From Alphaproteobacteria bacterium (GTDB lineage Bacteria; Pseudomonadota; Alphaproteobacteria; Caulobacterales; Maricaulaceae): a stretch of DNA of 64,000 bases. The translations under genes and the position numbers were made by a program. Positions 35,089-44,379 of this stretch are shown piece by piece. The DNA lies in assembly GCA_024278855.1 (NCBI GenBank), contig JAJRSJ010000023.1:1-64000 (forward strand), written 5' to 3'. Below the pieces are notes generated by a model. That model was not told the DNA's origin, ran no database searches, and saw only the letters and a program-made list of their open reading frames with translations. The number at the start of each line of letters is the position of its first letter. Positions within the stretch are counted from its first letter, which is position 1.

Positions 35089-35496
35089 TTACATACTGAG
35101 TGAATGCTTATCCCCGCAAACATCCGTCAACACCTTCGCCCCCTCAATCCCCGCCGGGAAGCCTGCGTAATAGCTTAGATGTAACATCACCTCTGTGAGT
35201 TCTTTTTGTGTCCAGCCCGTGTTGAGGGTGCCTTTTACGTGCATGGCCAGTTCTTCCGGTTTGCCCAGTGCCACCAAGGCGGCCACCGTGATCAATGAAC
35301 GGGTTGTTAGGTCTAGGCCGGGGCGGAGCCATATTTCGCCGTAAACATGGGCGAAACTGGCTTCACCGAATATTGCGGGCGCTCCGGTTTTGGGCATATC
35401 TCCGCCGAACAATTTTGCGACGGCTTCAAAAGCCCGTTTGGTGGTTTGATCTTTGCTTATATTTTTTCCTTTTAATTTACCTCCCCCCAATGTCAC
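35089..35496 (-). CDS. Carboxymuconolactone decarboxylase-family protein
   Basis: An alpha-helical CMD/AhpD-like protein. GEIWLRPGLDLTTRSLITVA, LGKPEELAMHVKGTLNTGWT and EVMLHLSYYAGFPAG match gamma-carboxymuconolactone decarboxylases. The CxxC of AhpD-type enzymes is absent, so a redox role is unlikely. The start is uncertain. GTG 35496 falls in a palindromic repeat. The natural-looking start, directly after AAAAGGAAAAAAT, is the codon at 35458-35460, which reads ATA where ATG would be expected (then SKDQTTKRAFEAVAK). It is divergent from dnaG. Confidence 0.75.
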   Translation of the reverse strand: MTLGGGKLKGKNISKDQTTKRAFEAVAKLFGGDMPKTGAPAIFGEASFAHVYGEIWLRPGLDLTTRSLITVAALVALGKPEELAMHVKGTLNTGWTQKELTEVMLHLSYYAGFPAGIEGAKVLTDVCGDKHSLSM

Positions 35497-35564
35497 CCCG
35501 GGCTTGACCCGGGACCTCATGCGTTGAGACGAGTACGAGGCCCCGGGTCAAGCCCGGGGTGACA
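35491..35564. repeat. Palindromic repeat, family E, between CMD and dnaG
   Basis: TGTCACCCCGGGCTTGACCC plus GGG is repeated in inverse at 35542-35564, with a perfect 23-bp stem and a 28-base interior. Repeats of this GTCACCCCGGGCTTGACCCG type are scattered widely in alphaproteobacterial intergenic DNA. This copy sits in a divergent promoter region. Confidence 0.9.
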
Positions 35565-35631
35565 AATGGAGAAACAGCCAAGTTTAAACATCACTCTGGC
35601 AATTCCCTTTCAAACACCTTACATTACCCCC

Positions 35632-37458
35632 ATGCAGTTTGGCGAACATTTTATTGATGAGATTAAAGCGCGCCTCCGGCCTTCGGATGTGATTGGCAAG
35701 CATGTCAAGTTGAAGCGTCAGGGACGAGAATATGCGGCTTTGTCGCCCTTTAGTAATGAGAAAACCGCGTCGTTTTTTGTTAATGACGAGAAGGGGTTTT
35801 ACCATTGTTTTTCCTCGGGCAAGCACGGGGATATTATCTCGTTTTTGATGGAGGTCGAGGGGCTTAGTTTCCCCGAAGCCGTAGAGCGTCTGGCTATTCA
35901 GGCCGGGATGGAATTGCCTGCGGCTGATCCGCAAGCCGAAGCCCGGGCCGCGTCCAACAAAAAAACCATCAGCATCATCGAACAAGCCCAAGTATTTTTT
36001 GAAAAATCCCTGCGCCGAGGCATAGGCCAAGACGCACGGGCTTATTTGAAAGGACGCGGGCTAACGGGCGAGGATTGCAAACGCTTCGGTATCGGATTTG
36101 CGCCGGATAGTTTTACGGCTTTGGTGGACGAGTTGAGCCAGGCGGGGGCGTCTATCGACCGTCTGGTCGAGGCCGGGTTGGTTATACGCCCGGATGATAA
36201 CCGTGAAAATCGCAAACCTTGGGATCGGTTTCGCAACCGCATCATGTTCCCAATCACTGATGCCCGTGGACGGTTGATCGCCTTTGGCGGGCGGGCCATG
36301 GAAGTTGGGGCGAAAGCGAAATATCTCAATTCCCCCGAAACCGGGGTGTTCCACAAGAGCCAAATTCTGTACCGCTATCCAAATGCCCGCAAAGCTTTGC
36401 ACATGCCGGGCAATGGCGCACGTGGACTGATTGTCGCCGAGGGTTATATGGACGTGATCGCGCTAGCGCGGGCCGGGTTTAACCATGCTTGTGCGCCGCT
36501 GGGCACGGCCCTGACCGAAGACCAATTGGCTTTGCTGTGGCGGGCCGGGCCGGAGCCAATATTATGTTTTGACGGCGATAAAGCCGGACTGCGGGCCGCA
36601 TTTCGCTCGGTCGAGCGGGCTTTGCCTTTGGTGCGGCCGGGGCAAACTTTGCGCTTTGCGCTGCTGTCAGACGGGCAAGACCCGGACGACCTCATCCGCG
36701 ACAAAGGGCCGGATGCCATGAAGCGGGTGCTAGAGAAATCCATACCCTTGGTGGATATGTTGTGGCGGCGCGAGATCGAGAAAGAGCATCTGGACACACC
36801 CGAAGCCAAGGCGGGGCTGAAAAACCGGATTTTTGTAGCCCTGCGCGAAATCAGCGACGAGGGTGTGCGCGACCAATATAAAACCGCGCTGCTCGGTCGG
36901 TTTGACAAAGAATTTGGCCGTCCGAAGTGGACGCCGGGCGGCGGGCGCGGCAAGACTTGGGGTGGCCAATCTTGGGGGGGTAAACAAAAACCAAGCAAAA
37001 CCCAGGCACAAAAAATGCAACCCGAAGCCCAGCAAATGGCCCGCGAAAGGCGGCTTATTGGCGCGGTATTGGAATGGCCGGAGTTGTTGGAAAGTGTTGA
37101 CCAGACATTATTTGGCCTGAAATTCAGCTCATCCGAGTGTGAAAACCTGCAAAATGTGTTTTTAAGCTATTGGCAGGACACAATAGCGGTTGATAAACGT
37201 GCCTTGTTTGCCCATATAGAAGACAATGGATTAGGAAATGTTAGCAAAACTTTCGTGCGAACACGCAATTTAACCATTGCGGCCATGGGCGGTGTTGACG
37301 CGGTGTTAACGGAGCGCACAGTAAAATGGTTGGCAGAGGCCCGTAAATTAATGGGGCGTGAGGACGCCCACGGAGCCAAAATTGAGACACGCGGACGTTT
37401 GGCAGACACCATACGTTCGGAAAAGAGAGACGCATTACAGCGTTTGGCGCGGGCTTGA
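35632..37458 (+). CDS. dnaG: DNA primase
   Basis: Makes RNA primers for replication. 608 residues. The N-terminal zinc-finger region reads ALSPFSNEKTASFFVNDEKG then FYHCFSSGKHGDI. Two of the four CHC2 zinc ligands have become Ser (SPFS for CPFH), and the last Cys has also become Ser. This degenerate form is known in alphaproteobacterial DnaG. The TOPRIM domain shows IVAEGYMDVIALARAG and CFDGDKAGLRAAFR. The C-terminus is the DnaB-interacting helical domain. Start chosen at ATG 35632 (MQFGEHFIDEIKARL). rpoD follows in the same direction, as in the classical macromolecular synthesis operon. Confidence 0.96.
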   Translation: MQFGEHFIDEIKARLRPSDVIGKHVKLKRQGREYAALSPFSNEKTASFFVNDEKGFYHCFSSGKHGDIISFLMEVEGLSFPEAVERLAIQAGMELPAADPQAEARAASNKKTISIIEQAQVFFEKSLRRGIGQDARAYLKGRGLTGEDCKRFGIGFAPDSFTALVDELSQAGASIDRLVEAGLVIRPDDNRENRKPWDRFRNRIMFPITDARGRLIAFGGRAMEVGAKAKYLNSPETGVFHKSQILYRYPNARKALHMPGNGARGLIVAEGYMDVIALARAGFNHACAPLGTALTEDQLALLWRAGPEPILCFDGDKAGLRAAFRSVERALPLVRPGQTLRFALLSDGQDPDDLIRDKGPDAMKRVLEKSIPLVDMLWRREIEKEHLDTPEAKAGLKNRIFVALREISDEGVRDQYKTALLGRFDKEFGRPKWTPGGGRGKTWGGQSWGGKQKPSKTQAQKMQPEAQQMARERRLIGAVLEWPELLESVDQTLFGLKFSSSECENLQNVFLSYWQDTIAVDKRALFAHIEDNGLGNVSKTFVRTRNLTIAAMGGVDAVLTERTVKWLAEARKLMGREDAHGAKIETRGRLADTIRSEKRDALQRLARA

Positions 37459-37628
37459 GGGCCGGAAAGGCCCTAACTATAAAGATGGGCCGGAGAGATC
37501 CTAAAGTAGACGCGACGAACATGACAGGACATAGCCCGCATAATTGCAGGTACAAAATAAGGCTCCACCTGCCCTTTTGGGCGGGGCGGGGTTTATTTGG
37601 CGTTTAGAGCCAAGAACTGGAGAAATAT

Positions 37629-39695
37629 ATGGCAAAGGCGGCCACACCTAAAGCAAAAACCACTAAAGCAAAGAGCGCAAAAACCGCAGAAACGACGGAG
37701 AATTCTGCCAAAACCTCTGCGCCTGCAAAGAAAACAACAATGCTTGACATGAACAATGTCGAGGTCAAGCGCATGATTGCCGTGGCCAAGAAAAGTGGCT
37801 TGCTGGCAACTTCAGAGCTGAACAAGCATTTGAATGCCGACGAAATTACCCCGGACCAGATCGAGGTCACTTTATCGGAATTGTCAGATTTAGGCATTTC
37901 CGTAGTTGACGACAAAGATCAAGGCGACACCTCCGCCAACACACTGACCAAAGCAGATAGTCGTGTTGTCAAAGGCGGAAATTCAAAACCAGCCCATGAC
38001 CGTACAGACGATCCGGTGCGCATGTATCTACGCGAAATGGGTACGGTCGAGCTGTTATCCCGCGAGGGCGAAATTGCTATTGCCAAGCGTATTGAAGCTG
38101 GCCGCGACACTATGATCAAAGGCCTGTGCGAAAGTGCGCTGACCTTTGAAGCCATCATGGTGTGGCGCGAGGAACTTGAGGAAGAGCGCATTTTACTGCG
38201 CGATATTATTGATCTGGACGGTACTTATAATTTGTCCATCGGCAATATTCAGGAAGACCGTTCGGACGCCGCCGTGCGGCGCGAAAAAATTGAACGCGGT
38301 GAGATCGAGCCTGAAAAGGGCGAAAAAATCGAAAAGCCAAAGCATGGCCCAGTCTTGAAGAAAGCCACCCATGCGGAAGGCGAAAAAACCCTTGAGGACG
38401 ACGACGAGGAAGAGGAAGACGAAAAAATCAATCTGTCTATGGCCGCAATGGAAGCGGAGTTGCGCGACGGTATTTTTGACATCCTCAATAATATTTCCCG
38501 CGATTTTGCCCGCTTCCAGCAATTGCAGGACATGCATATTCGTGCCCGGCTCAAGGGCAAGGCCTTGCGCAAACCGCAAGCCGAACAATATGCCGAGCTG
38601 CAAACTATCATCATCAAAGAGCTTAAATCCCTGCAACTTAATAATGCCCGGATCGAATCTCTGGTCGAGCAGCTTTACGCCATCAACAAGCGCCTGATCG
38701 GCCTTGAGGGTAAATTGATGCGCCTCGCCGACGGTAATGGTGTGCCGCGCCAGGAATTTTTGGCTTGCTATTTGGGCAGTGAGCTTAACCCGGAATGGGT
38801 TGAGGAGTTACGCGGAAAATCGGAAGCTTGGGACAGGTTTATTGGCCGCGAAAACCGCTCTATTGAAAAACTGCGTACCGAAATCGCTGAACAAGCTCAG
38901 GAAACCGGCGTGCCGGTTGACGAGTTTCGCCGCATTGTCCAGACCGTTCAAAAAGGCGAGCGCGAAGCCGCCCAAGCTAAAAAAGAAATGGTTGAAGCCA
39001 ATTTGCGTCTGGTGATTTCTATCGCTAAAAAATACACCAATCGCGGCCTGCAATTTCTTGATTTGATCCAAGAAGGCAATATTGGCCTGATGAAAGCCGT
39101 GGATAAATTTGAATACAGACGCGGTTATAAATTTTCTACCTATGCCACATGGTGGATCCGCCAGGCCATCACCCGCTCTATCGCCGACCAGGCCCGTACC
39201 ATCCGTATCCCCGTCCACATGATCGAGACTATCAACAAGATCGTGCGCACCAGCCGTCAAATCCTGCACGAAATTGGCCGCGAACCAACGCCGGAAGAAC
39301 TGGCCAAAAAACTGGCCATGCCTCTGGATAAAGTCCGCAAAGTCATGAAAATCGCCAAAGAACCGATCTCGCTCGAAACACCTATAGGCGACGAAGAAGA
39401 CAGCCAACTGGGTGATTTTATCGAAGACAGCAGCGCCATCCTCCCCATCGACGCCGCCATTCAATCGAACCTGCGCGAAACCACAACCCGCGTCCTGGCA
39501 AGCCTGACGCCGCGCGAAGAACGCGTCCTGCGCATGCGTTTTGGCATCGGTATGAACACCGACCATACTTTGGAAGAAGTGGGCCAGCAGTTTAGTGTGA
39601 CACGCGAGCGGATACGGCAGATTGAGGCGAAAGCTTTGCGCAAGTTGAAGCATCCGAGCAGGTCCCGGAAGCTCAGGAGTTTCTTGAACCAGTAG
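37629..39695 (+). CDS. rpoD: RNA polymerase primary sigma factor (sigma-70)
   Basis: Main housekeeping sigma. 688 residues. The Lys/Ala/Thr-rich N-terminal extension is followed by region 1.1, and [20 protein letters not shown] gives region 1.2. A non-conserved insert has a Glu/Asp run (DDDEEEEDE). Region 2 ([40 protein letters not shown]), region 3 and region 4.2 ([20 protein letters not shown]) follow. The start follows TGGAGAA. A likely terminator-like GC-rich stem (GCCCTTTTGGGC) lies in the dnaG-rpoD gap. Confidence 0.98.
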   Translation: MAKAATPKAKTTKAKSAKTAETTENSAKTSAPAKKTTMLDMNNVEVKRMIAVAKKSGLLATSELNKHLNADEITPDQIEVTLSELSDLGISVVDDKDQGDTSANTLTKADSRVVKGGNSKPAHDRTDDPVRMYLREMGTVELLSREGEIAIAKRIEAGRDTMIKGLCESALTFEAIMVWREELEEERILLRDIIDLDGTYNLSIGNIQEDRSDAAVRREKIERGEIEPEKGEKIEKPKHGPVLKKATHAEGEKTLEDDDEEEEDEKINLSMAAMEAELRDGIFDILNNISRDFARFQQLQDMHIRARLKGKALRKPQAEQYAELQTIIIKELKSLQLNNARIESLVEQLYAINKRLIGLEGKLMRLADGNGVPRQEFLACYLGSELNPEWVEELRGKSEAWDRFIGRENRSIEKLRTEIAEQAQETGVPVDEFRRIVQTVQKGEREAAQAKKEMVEANLRLVISIAKKYTNRGLQFLDLIQEGNIGLMKAVDKFEYRRGYKFSTYATWWIRQAITRSIADQARTIRIPVHMIETINKIVRTSRQILHEIGREPTPEELAKKLAMPLDKVRKVMKIAKEPISLETPIGDEEDSQLGDFIEDSSAILPIDAAIQSNLRETTTRVLASLTPREERVLRMRFGIGMNTDHTLEEVGQQFSVTRERIRQIEAKALRKLKHPSRSRKLRSFLNQ

Positions 39696-39720
39696 ACAAA
39701 GTAAAAATGGGTAACGAACA

Positions 39721-40701
39721 ATGCTTTTAGGAGAACCTATTGACCACATTCTTGCGGATCCTCCTAATGTTTGGCTAACATCAGTTTATGGCTGGTCTCC
39801 TGAAACATGGGGCTGCATTGGCTTTTCCTTGTCGGGGCAAAGAGATAAGTTCCTTCGAAAAACAAAGCCTGGAGCATTGATTGTTATTTATGGTGCAAAA
39901 AGCTCTGAGACGCCCGAAGATATGCGCGGTAAGGTTCTAGGTTTCTATCAAACTAACCACCAAATAGGACATTCACATGAATTTATCGCACCTGTTCGAA
40001 TTGAGCAAAATAAAAGACTGAATCGTTTAGATAAGTGGACAGATGGTGTTAAATGTGTAGGTGCGTGGGAGCTTATCCCTGAAAACCGAATAACAATTGA
40101 GAGTTTTGCACCTGAAACATACGGCTCACAGGCAGCTATTTTGATAGGTTCCCAAGGGGTTCGGTTGCTACCTAATGAGGCCAAAAAAATGCTTGATTTA
40201 ACATTTGAGCGACGCAAGGTTTATGGAGGTGAAAATATCCTTGCATCTTCACCTGCACAACTTTCCCCTTCTAAGGCTGTTGTCGGAGCAACAAAAAATT
40301 ATGAGGTGATTGTTGAGCAAGACAGTCCAAAAGAACTCTATATTCTCAGGCTTAAAGGGAATTTATCGCATTTTCTCAACAAACAAATTGGCGCCTTAAA
40401 AGGGTACGAAGTTATTAAAGTTGGTTTTTCTAAAAGTCCACAATCACGCTGCAACCATTTTAACCGGTCATTGCCTAAATGCGCATTTGAGTGGGAAATC
40501 CTAAAATCGACACTACTTGATAATCACGCTCTCTACGCCAATCAAGCTGTTGCCATTGTTGGAGAAGATAGAATGAAAATAATACTGGACGAACACAGTA
40601 AATGCCTTGGCGGGGAGTTTTTTCTAACCCATAGAGAAACAATTGATGAAGCGTGGTTTGGTGGTCATCGTGCAGCTCTTACTAAGCAAAAACCTGAATA
40701 A
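39721..40701 (+). CDS. Two-domain protein: possible EVE/PUA-like reader plus GIY-YIG-like nuclease
   Basis: 326 residues, no full-length family recognised. Residues 1-150 contain GWSPETWGCIGFS, then FLRKTKPGALIVIYGAKSSE and KVLGFYQTN. This pattern of an aromatic start, then PGALIVIYG, then GfY recalls PUA-like base-reading folds (EVE), but the match is weak. Residues 200-310 look like a T5orf172-type GIY-YIG domain: ELYILRLKG, VIKVGFSKSPQSRCNHFNRS, LLDNHALYANQAVAIVGED and GEFFLTHRETIDEAW. If right, it would be a modification-reading nuclease. It follows rpoD closely but is AT-richer. Confidence 0.55.
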   Translation: MLLGEPIDHILADPPNVWLTSVYGWSPETWGCIGFSLSGQRDKFLRKTKPGALIVIYGAKSSETPEDMRGKVLGFYQTNHQIGHSHEFIAPVRIEQNKRLNRLDKWTDGVKCVGAWELIPENRITIESFAPETYGSQAAILIGSQGVRLLPNEAKKMLDLTFERRKVYGGENILASSPAQLSPSKAVVGATKNYEVIVEQDSPKELYILRLKGNLSHFLNKQIGALKGYEVIKVGFSKSPQSRCNHFNRSLPKCAFEWEILKSTLLDNHALYANQAVAIVGEDRMKIILDEHSKCLGGEFFLTHRETIDEAWFGGHRAALTKQKPE

Positions 40702-40729
40702 AATTTCCTCTCTCGCATCTCCCACACAT

Positions 40730-40757
40730 CGCTCACCCCTGCGTATGCAGGGGTCTA
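40730..40757. repeat. Hairpin repeat, family A, copy 7
   Basis: CGCTCA-CCCCTGC-GTAT-GCAGGGG-TCTA. It lies just 3' of the two-domain nuclease-like gene, and with copy 8 forms a divergent pair. Confidence 0.9.
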
Positions 40758-40793
40758 TCTTTTAATTACCGGGATAAACTTCTAAACCCTGCG

Positions 40794-40822
40794 ATGGATA
40801 CCTGTATGCACAGGTATGAGCG
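40794..40822. repeat. Hairpin repeat, family A, copy 8
   Basis: ATGGA-TACCTGTATGCACAGGTA-TGAGCG, the same stem as copy 4. It is inverted relative to copy 7, 36 bases away. Confidence 0.88.
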
Positions 40823-40987
40823 AATTTTGGGGGTGGATTTGGGTGGGATATATACCAAACTCCTACAGGGCTTGTTGCTCTAACTTCTTGTCATGACATG
40901 AAATTTCGTTTGTACGACTTGAAATGAGTTGAAGTTTGCCAAAAACTATCTCTTAATCCAATTGTGTGTTTTGTTTGGGAGGTTTAC

Positions 40988-41536
40988 GTGAAAAAGTCAG
41001 AAAAAATAGAAATTCGGTTGTCCCATGAGGATAAATCAGATTTAGCCGAGTTGGCCAAGAAAGAGGGGCGGACAATTAGTGAATTGGTGCGGCGTATTAT
41101 TCAAAGATATGTTGAATTTAACATACCTTCCCAGGCCCTGAAGTTTCCAATTGCCAAAGTTCTGGCCGTGGGTCTGGCAAGCTTCATCGCTGGCGCACTT
41201 TTGGTTTATTTCAGTGCTCAAATGAAGCAGCCGAAGCAATATTGGTTGGAGACAAATATTGACGGAATGAGGATGTATATAACATTTCCTATGGAGGACG
41301 AATTTTCTACCGAACTGGCAATGCCTGACAAGGACGGAAACATTCAAATCAAAGTGAAGCTGTTCAAGGATGCGCAAGACTTGAAATTTTTATCAATGGA
41401 TTTTTGCAGAACCGCTAAGGGCGTATGCATACCATTTGCAAAACCTGTCTTACTCATAAATCAGGAAAATAAGTCCCAACTTAGCTTTAGCAGCAAGAGC
41501 GGGGAGTTTATTATTATTCAAATTGGGCCGCGCTAA
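40988..41536 (+). CDS. Membrane-tethered ribbon-helix-helix protein
   Basis: 182 residues. The N-terminal 45 residues have the ribbon-helix-helix pattern KIEIRLSHEDKSDLAELAKK then EGRTISELVRRIIQRYVE, a MetJ/Arc-type DNA-binding fold. A transmembrane helix follows (VLAVGLASFIAGALLVYF, about 58-75), then an outward domain of about 100 residues with two Cys (FCRTAKGVCIPF). Start GTG 40988, preceded by GGGAGG at ideal spacing. A DNA-binding head on an extracytoplasmic sensor-like domain suggests a one-component membrane regulator, but no target is evident. Its 3' end overlaps the convergent Rieske gene by four bases. Confidence 0.7.
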   Translation: MKKSEKIEIRLSHEDKSDLAELAKKEGRTISELVRRIIQRYVEFNIPSQALKFPIAKVLAVGLASFIAGALLVYFSAQMKQPKQYWLETNIDGMRMYITFPMEDEFSTELAMPDKDGNIQIKVKLFKDAQDLKFLSMDFCRTAKGVCIPFAKPVLLINQENKSQLSFSSKSGEFIIIQIGPR

Positions 41537-42582
41537 GACCGCCATCTTAAAGTCGTCGCCTTCACCGGATTAACGAATTCCCGGCCTTCGGCCCTTGATT
41601 TGGCCCATTCTTTTTTGATTGCGTAATACCATTTTGCTTGGCGGTCTGCGTCGTCGATTAGCATCAGTCTTGGATCATGTTTCAGGCATTCTGCTTGTAG
41701 TTTTATGATGTCGCCGTCCTGGTTTAGGAAAATGCTTGCGCCTTTTTTTAGAATTGGTTTGAGCAGTTTAACAATCGCCATATCCGAGAAAAATACTGAT
41801 GTGATTTCGGTGTTGTTTTCGTCTATGGGGACAACGGCGGTGAACGACAAAATACCTTTATCTCCCACTGTAATCTCTTCGGTGCGCACGCCGGGTAGAC
41901 GAAAAGCGATTTCCGTAATTGGCTTGCCTCCGAGGATTTTATAGCCGAACGAATTGGACGACGGTGTGTGGGCCGCCATGGCAAAACCGCGTGTGCGTGG
42001 CTCAAACCGTTTTTCTTTTTCGTGCATGCTCGCACCCGTGCGCCACCACCATTGCCGGTGCAAAAATGACACATGGGCCGGGTCCATCAGGCCGATAACC
42101 GCATGGTCAACATGACAGTTGAGCTTAAGCCGCTCTACGAACACCGCCTTGCGGTCTGTGCGGGCAAATTGCGGCGGGGCTATGTCTGGCTCCCCCTTAA
42201 ATTTGGGATCAGCCGCAATATAAACCCAGATCAATTGCCCGTTCTCGCGCACCGGATAGTTGCGGACTTTAATGCCGCCCGCCGGGTCTTTTTGGCCTGA
42301 ACATATGGCCGGGATATGGGTACACTGGCCGTCGTCAAGGCCAAAACGCCAGCCATGATAGGGGCATTCGACCGTATCGTCGGCCATGACTTTACCCGCA
42401 GAAAACGGCGCGGCGCGGTGTGGGCATATATCGCGCAGGGCAAATACCTTGCCGCTCTGGCTGCGCCCGACAACGATTGGATGCCCGGCAATGGTTTTGT
42501 GGGCCATAGCCCCACGCCTAAATTCGGACTTAAGCCCGGCGAAATACCAAATGTCTTCAACGAATGTCAGTGCTTGGGCCAT
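41533..42582 (-). CDS. Rieske aromatic ring-hydroxylating oxygenase
   Basis: 349 residues. The Rieske 2Fe-2S site is CPHRAAPFSAGKV then CPYHGWRFGLDDG (C-x-H, C-x2-H). The mononuclear iron site lies in NCHVDHAVIGLMDPAHVSFL, where a conserved Asp and two His are seen, followed by HRQWWWR. It belongs to the alpha-subunit family (vanillate demethylase-like). Substrate unknown. No reductase or ferredoxin gene is adjacent, so electrons must come from elsewhere. It is upstream of, and 8 bases from, gluQ in reading order reversed (gluQ is transcribed first). Confidence 0.88.
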   Translation of the reverse strand: MAQALTFVEDIWYFAGLKSEFRRGAMAHKTIAGHPIVVGRSQSGKVFALRDICPHRAAPFSAGKVMADDTVECPYHGWRFGLDDGQCTHIPAICSGQKDPAGGIKVRNYPVRENGQLIWVYIAADPKFKGEPDIAPPQFARTDRKAVFVERLKLNCHVDHAVIGLMDPAHVSFLHRQWWWRTGASMHEKEKRFEPRTRGFAMAAHTPSSNSFGYKILGGKPITEIAFRLPGVRTEEITVGDKGILSFTAVVPIDENNTEITSVFFSDMAIVKLLKPILKKGASIFLNQDGDIIKLQAECLKHDPRLMLIDDADRQAKWYYAIKKEWAKSRAEGREFVNPVKATTLRWRS

Positions 42583-42590
42583 GACGCCTC

Positions 42591-43427
42591 TTATCCCAGT
42601 TGTTTGGTTTGTGCCAGAATATTTTCAGGCTCTGCGCCTGATTGCCGCATTGCGCGCAAAGTCATTGCTTGATCACGTTTGGCGAAACGTTTGCCGTCCG
42701 CGCCCACTAATAATTCGTGGTGTTGATAATGAGGTACGGGCCAGTTCATGATTTCCTGGAGCAGGCGGTGGATATAGGTGCTTTCCAACAAGTCACGCCC
42801 GCGTATAATATCAGTAACGCCTTGCAAGGCATCATCGTGGCAGCAAGCAATATGATAGCTCGTGCCGACATCTTTGCGGGCCAATATGACATCGCCGAGC
42901 AGGTTTGGTCTGGCTTTGGTTTTCTTGCCGTTATTGGAGAAATACAGGTTTTGAAATTTTTTACCGAGTATCTCCCGACACATACTAAGAGACAAACGCC
43001 AAGCAAATGGTTTGTCCTGGCCTAGCAGTTCCGCTTCTTGCGCTTTTGGTAAAGCTGCGCCGATAAAAGCAACACCGTGTTCGTGGGGCGCGCGGGCAAT
43101 GTCGTCCAAAACTTCCTTGCGGGTTTTGAAGCAGCGGTAAACCAGATCTTGCGCGCGTAAATTTTGCAGCACCTTGTCATAATCCGCGAAATGTTCGCTC
43201 TGGCGACGCACGGGCGTGGGCCAGTTAAACCCGAGCCATGCCAGATTATCATAAATGGCTTGCTCAAATTCAGGCTTGCATCTGGTCGTGTCTATATCTT
43301 CAACCCGCAACAAACATGTGCCGCCATGTTTTGCGGCAAAGTCGAAAGCTCTAGCGGCACTGGCGGCATGGCCGAGGTGCAAATAGCCAGTGGGGGAGGG
43401 GGCAAATCTGGTGATAACAGCTTCCAA
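42591..43427 (-). CDS. gluQ: Glutamyl-Q tRNA(Asp) synthetase
   Basis: A tRNA-independent glutamate-activating enzyme that adds Glu to queuosine at position 34 of tRNA-Asp. It is a shortened GluRS catalytic core with FAPSPTGYLHLGHA (HIGH motif) and KRFAKRDQAMTLRAM (KMSKS-like motif). It lacks the anticodon-binding domain. LRVEDIDTTRCKPEFEQAIY is typical. The zinc-binding Cys set of the E. coli enzyme is not seen. 278 residues. Confidence 0.93.
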   Translation of the reverse strand: MEAVITRFAPSPTGYLHLGHAASAARAFDFAAKHGGTCLLRVEDIDTTRCKPEFEQAIYDNLAWLGFNWPTPVRRQSEHFADYDKVLQNLRAQDLVYRCFKTRKEVLDDIARAPHEHGVAFIGAALPKAQEAELLGQDKPFAWRLSLSMCREILGKKFQNLYFSNNGKKTKARPNLLGDVILARKDVGTSYHIACCHDDALQGVTDIIRGRDLLESTYIHRLLQEIMNWPVPHYQHHELLVGADGKRFAKRDQAMTLRAMRQSGAEPENILAQTKQLG

Positions 43428-43430
43428 AAC

Positions 43431-43724
43431 CTAGCCCGCCGCCTGCTCCATGCGCCCGAAAGCTTGCTGCATGCGTTTGGCGAGGGTCACGTCTTTTTCC
43501 GTCACCCCACCCGCGTCGTGGGTCGTCAAGGTCACATCAACCCGGTTATAGACATTATACCAACTGGGGTGATGGTTCATTGCCTCGGCCACAATTGCGA
43601 TCTCTGTCATAAATCCGAAGGCGCTCGCGAAATCCTTAAACTGGAAAACCTTGGTGATAAAATCATCTCCGCCGCTCCAACCCGGCAATTCGTCTGCAAT
43701 GTGTTTAGGGTTAAGAACGTGCAT
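43431..43724 (-). CDS. phhB: 4a-hydroxytetrahydrobiopterin dehydratase (PCD/DCoH)
   Basis: Dehydrates the pterin carbinolamine formed by aromatic amino acid hydroxylases. [20 protein letters not shown] has the conserved HH and downstream motif, and [11 protein letters not shown] closes the domain. 97 residues from ATG 43724; an upstream ATG (43757) would add eleven residues. It sits 3 bases before gluQ. No phenylalanine hydroxylase gene is nearby. Confidence 0.92.
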   Translation of the reverse strand: MHVLNPKHIADELPGWSGGDDFITKVFQFKDFASAFGFMTEIAIVAEAMNHHPSWYNVYNRVDVTLTTHDAGGVTEKDVTLAKRMQQAFGRMEQAAG

Positions 43725-43845
43725 ATTAAAACCTTTATTTGAAGATAAATTGGACATAAATGTGCCACACTTGAACGCAATATACTATTGTTATTAACGG
43801 GTGCTTTTGTATGCTATCAAGGCACGATTATTGGGTGGAAGTTTT

Positions 43846-44244
43846 ATGCAGTATACAAAGTTTAGTCAGGGCTTGCGGCGATTATGTTCGGGCTTGGCTA
43901 TGGTTTTTGCGGTGGTTATTTTGGTAAAATCCCTCACCCCGACTTTGCCAAGCATACCTATTAATCATGCTGATAAATATCTTCATGTATTAGCCTATTT
44001 GGCTTTAGGGGCGGTAGCACTGCCAGCATTTGCGCACATCCGGCCCTTATTCGTGTGGCTGGGGGTAGTCGTTTTTGGGGGCGGGGTTGAAGTTTTACAA
44101 GGCGTAGTCAATACGGGTAGGGCCGCCGATATATACGACGGTATTGCCAACGCTTTTGGCGCATTATTGGCTATAGGAATTTGGCAACTCATCTCGAAAG
44201 TTATGGCTAGATCTAGCCGTACAGGCGAAGATAAATCCGGATAA
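43846..44244 (+). CDS. VanZ-family membrane protein
   Basis: About 132 residues, four hydrophobic segments. HADKYLHVLAYLALG, then GGGVEVLQGVVNTGRAADIY and DGIANAFGALLAIG are the VanZ pattern. VanZ in enterococci gives low teicoplanin resistance; the general function is unknown. Start ATG 43846 (MQYTKFSQG), chosen because upstream residues are not membrane- or family-like. It is divergent from the PCD gene. Confidence 0.85.
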   Translation: MQYTKFSQGLRRLCSGLAMVFAVVILVKSLTPTLPSIPINHADKYLHVLAYLALGAVALPAFAHIRPLFVWLGVVVFGGGVEVLQGVVNTGRAADIYDGIANAFGALLAIGIWQLISKVMARSSRTGEDKSG

Positions 44245-44379
44245 TCGCCTCTGCAGGGAGTTTACTGCTTATTGTGCTCGTTTTAACCATCTGATCTGTA
44301 CATTTAATTTGACCAGACAATTAACCTATCTATGGTTAATGGTGATATGGGGCTAATCTTGGTGTGCGGAGTAACGGGC

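Noticed and set aside
35730-35835. Mutational loss of the DnaG zinc finger
   Set aside because: The same SPF...SSGKHGD form is familiar from alphaproteobacterial DnaG, so it is a clade feature rather than a lesion.
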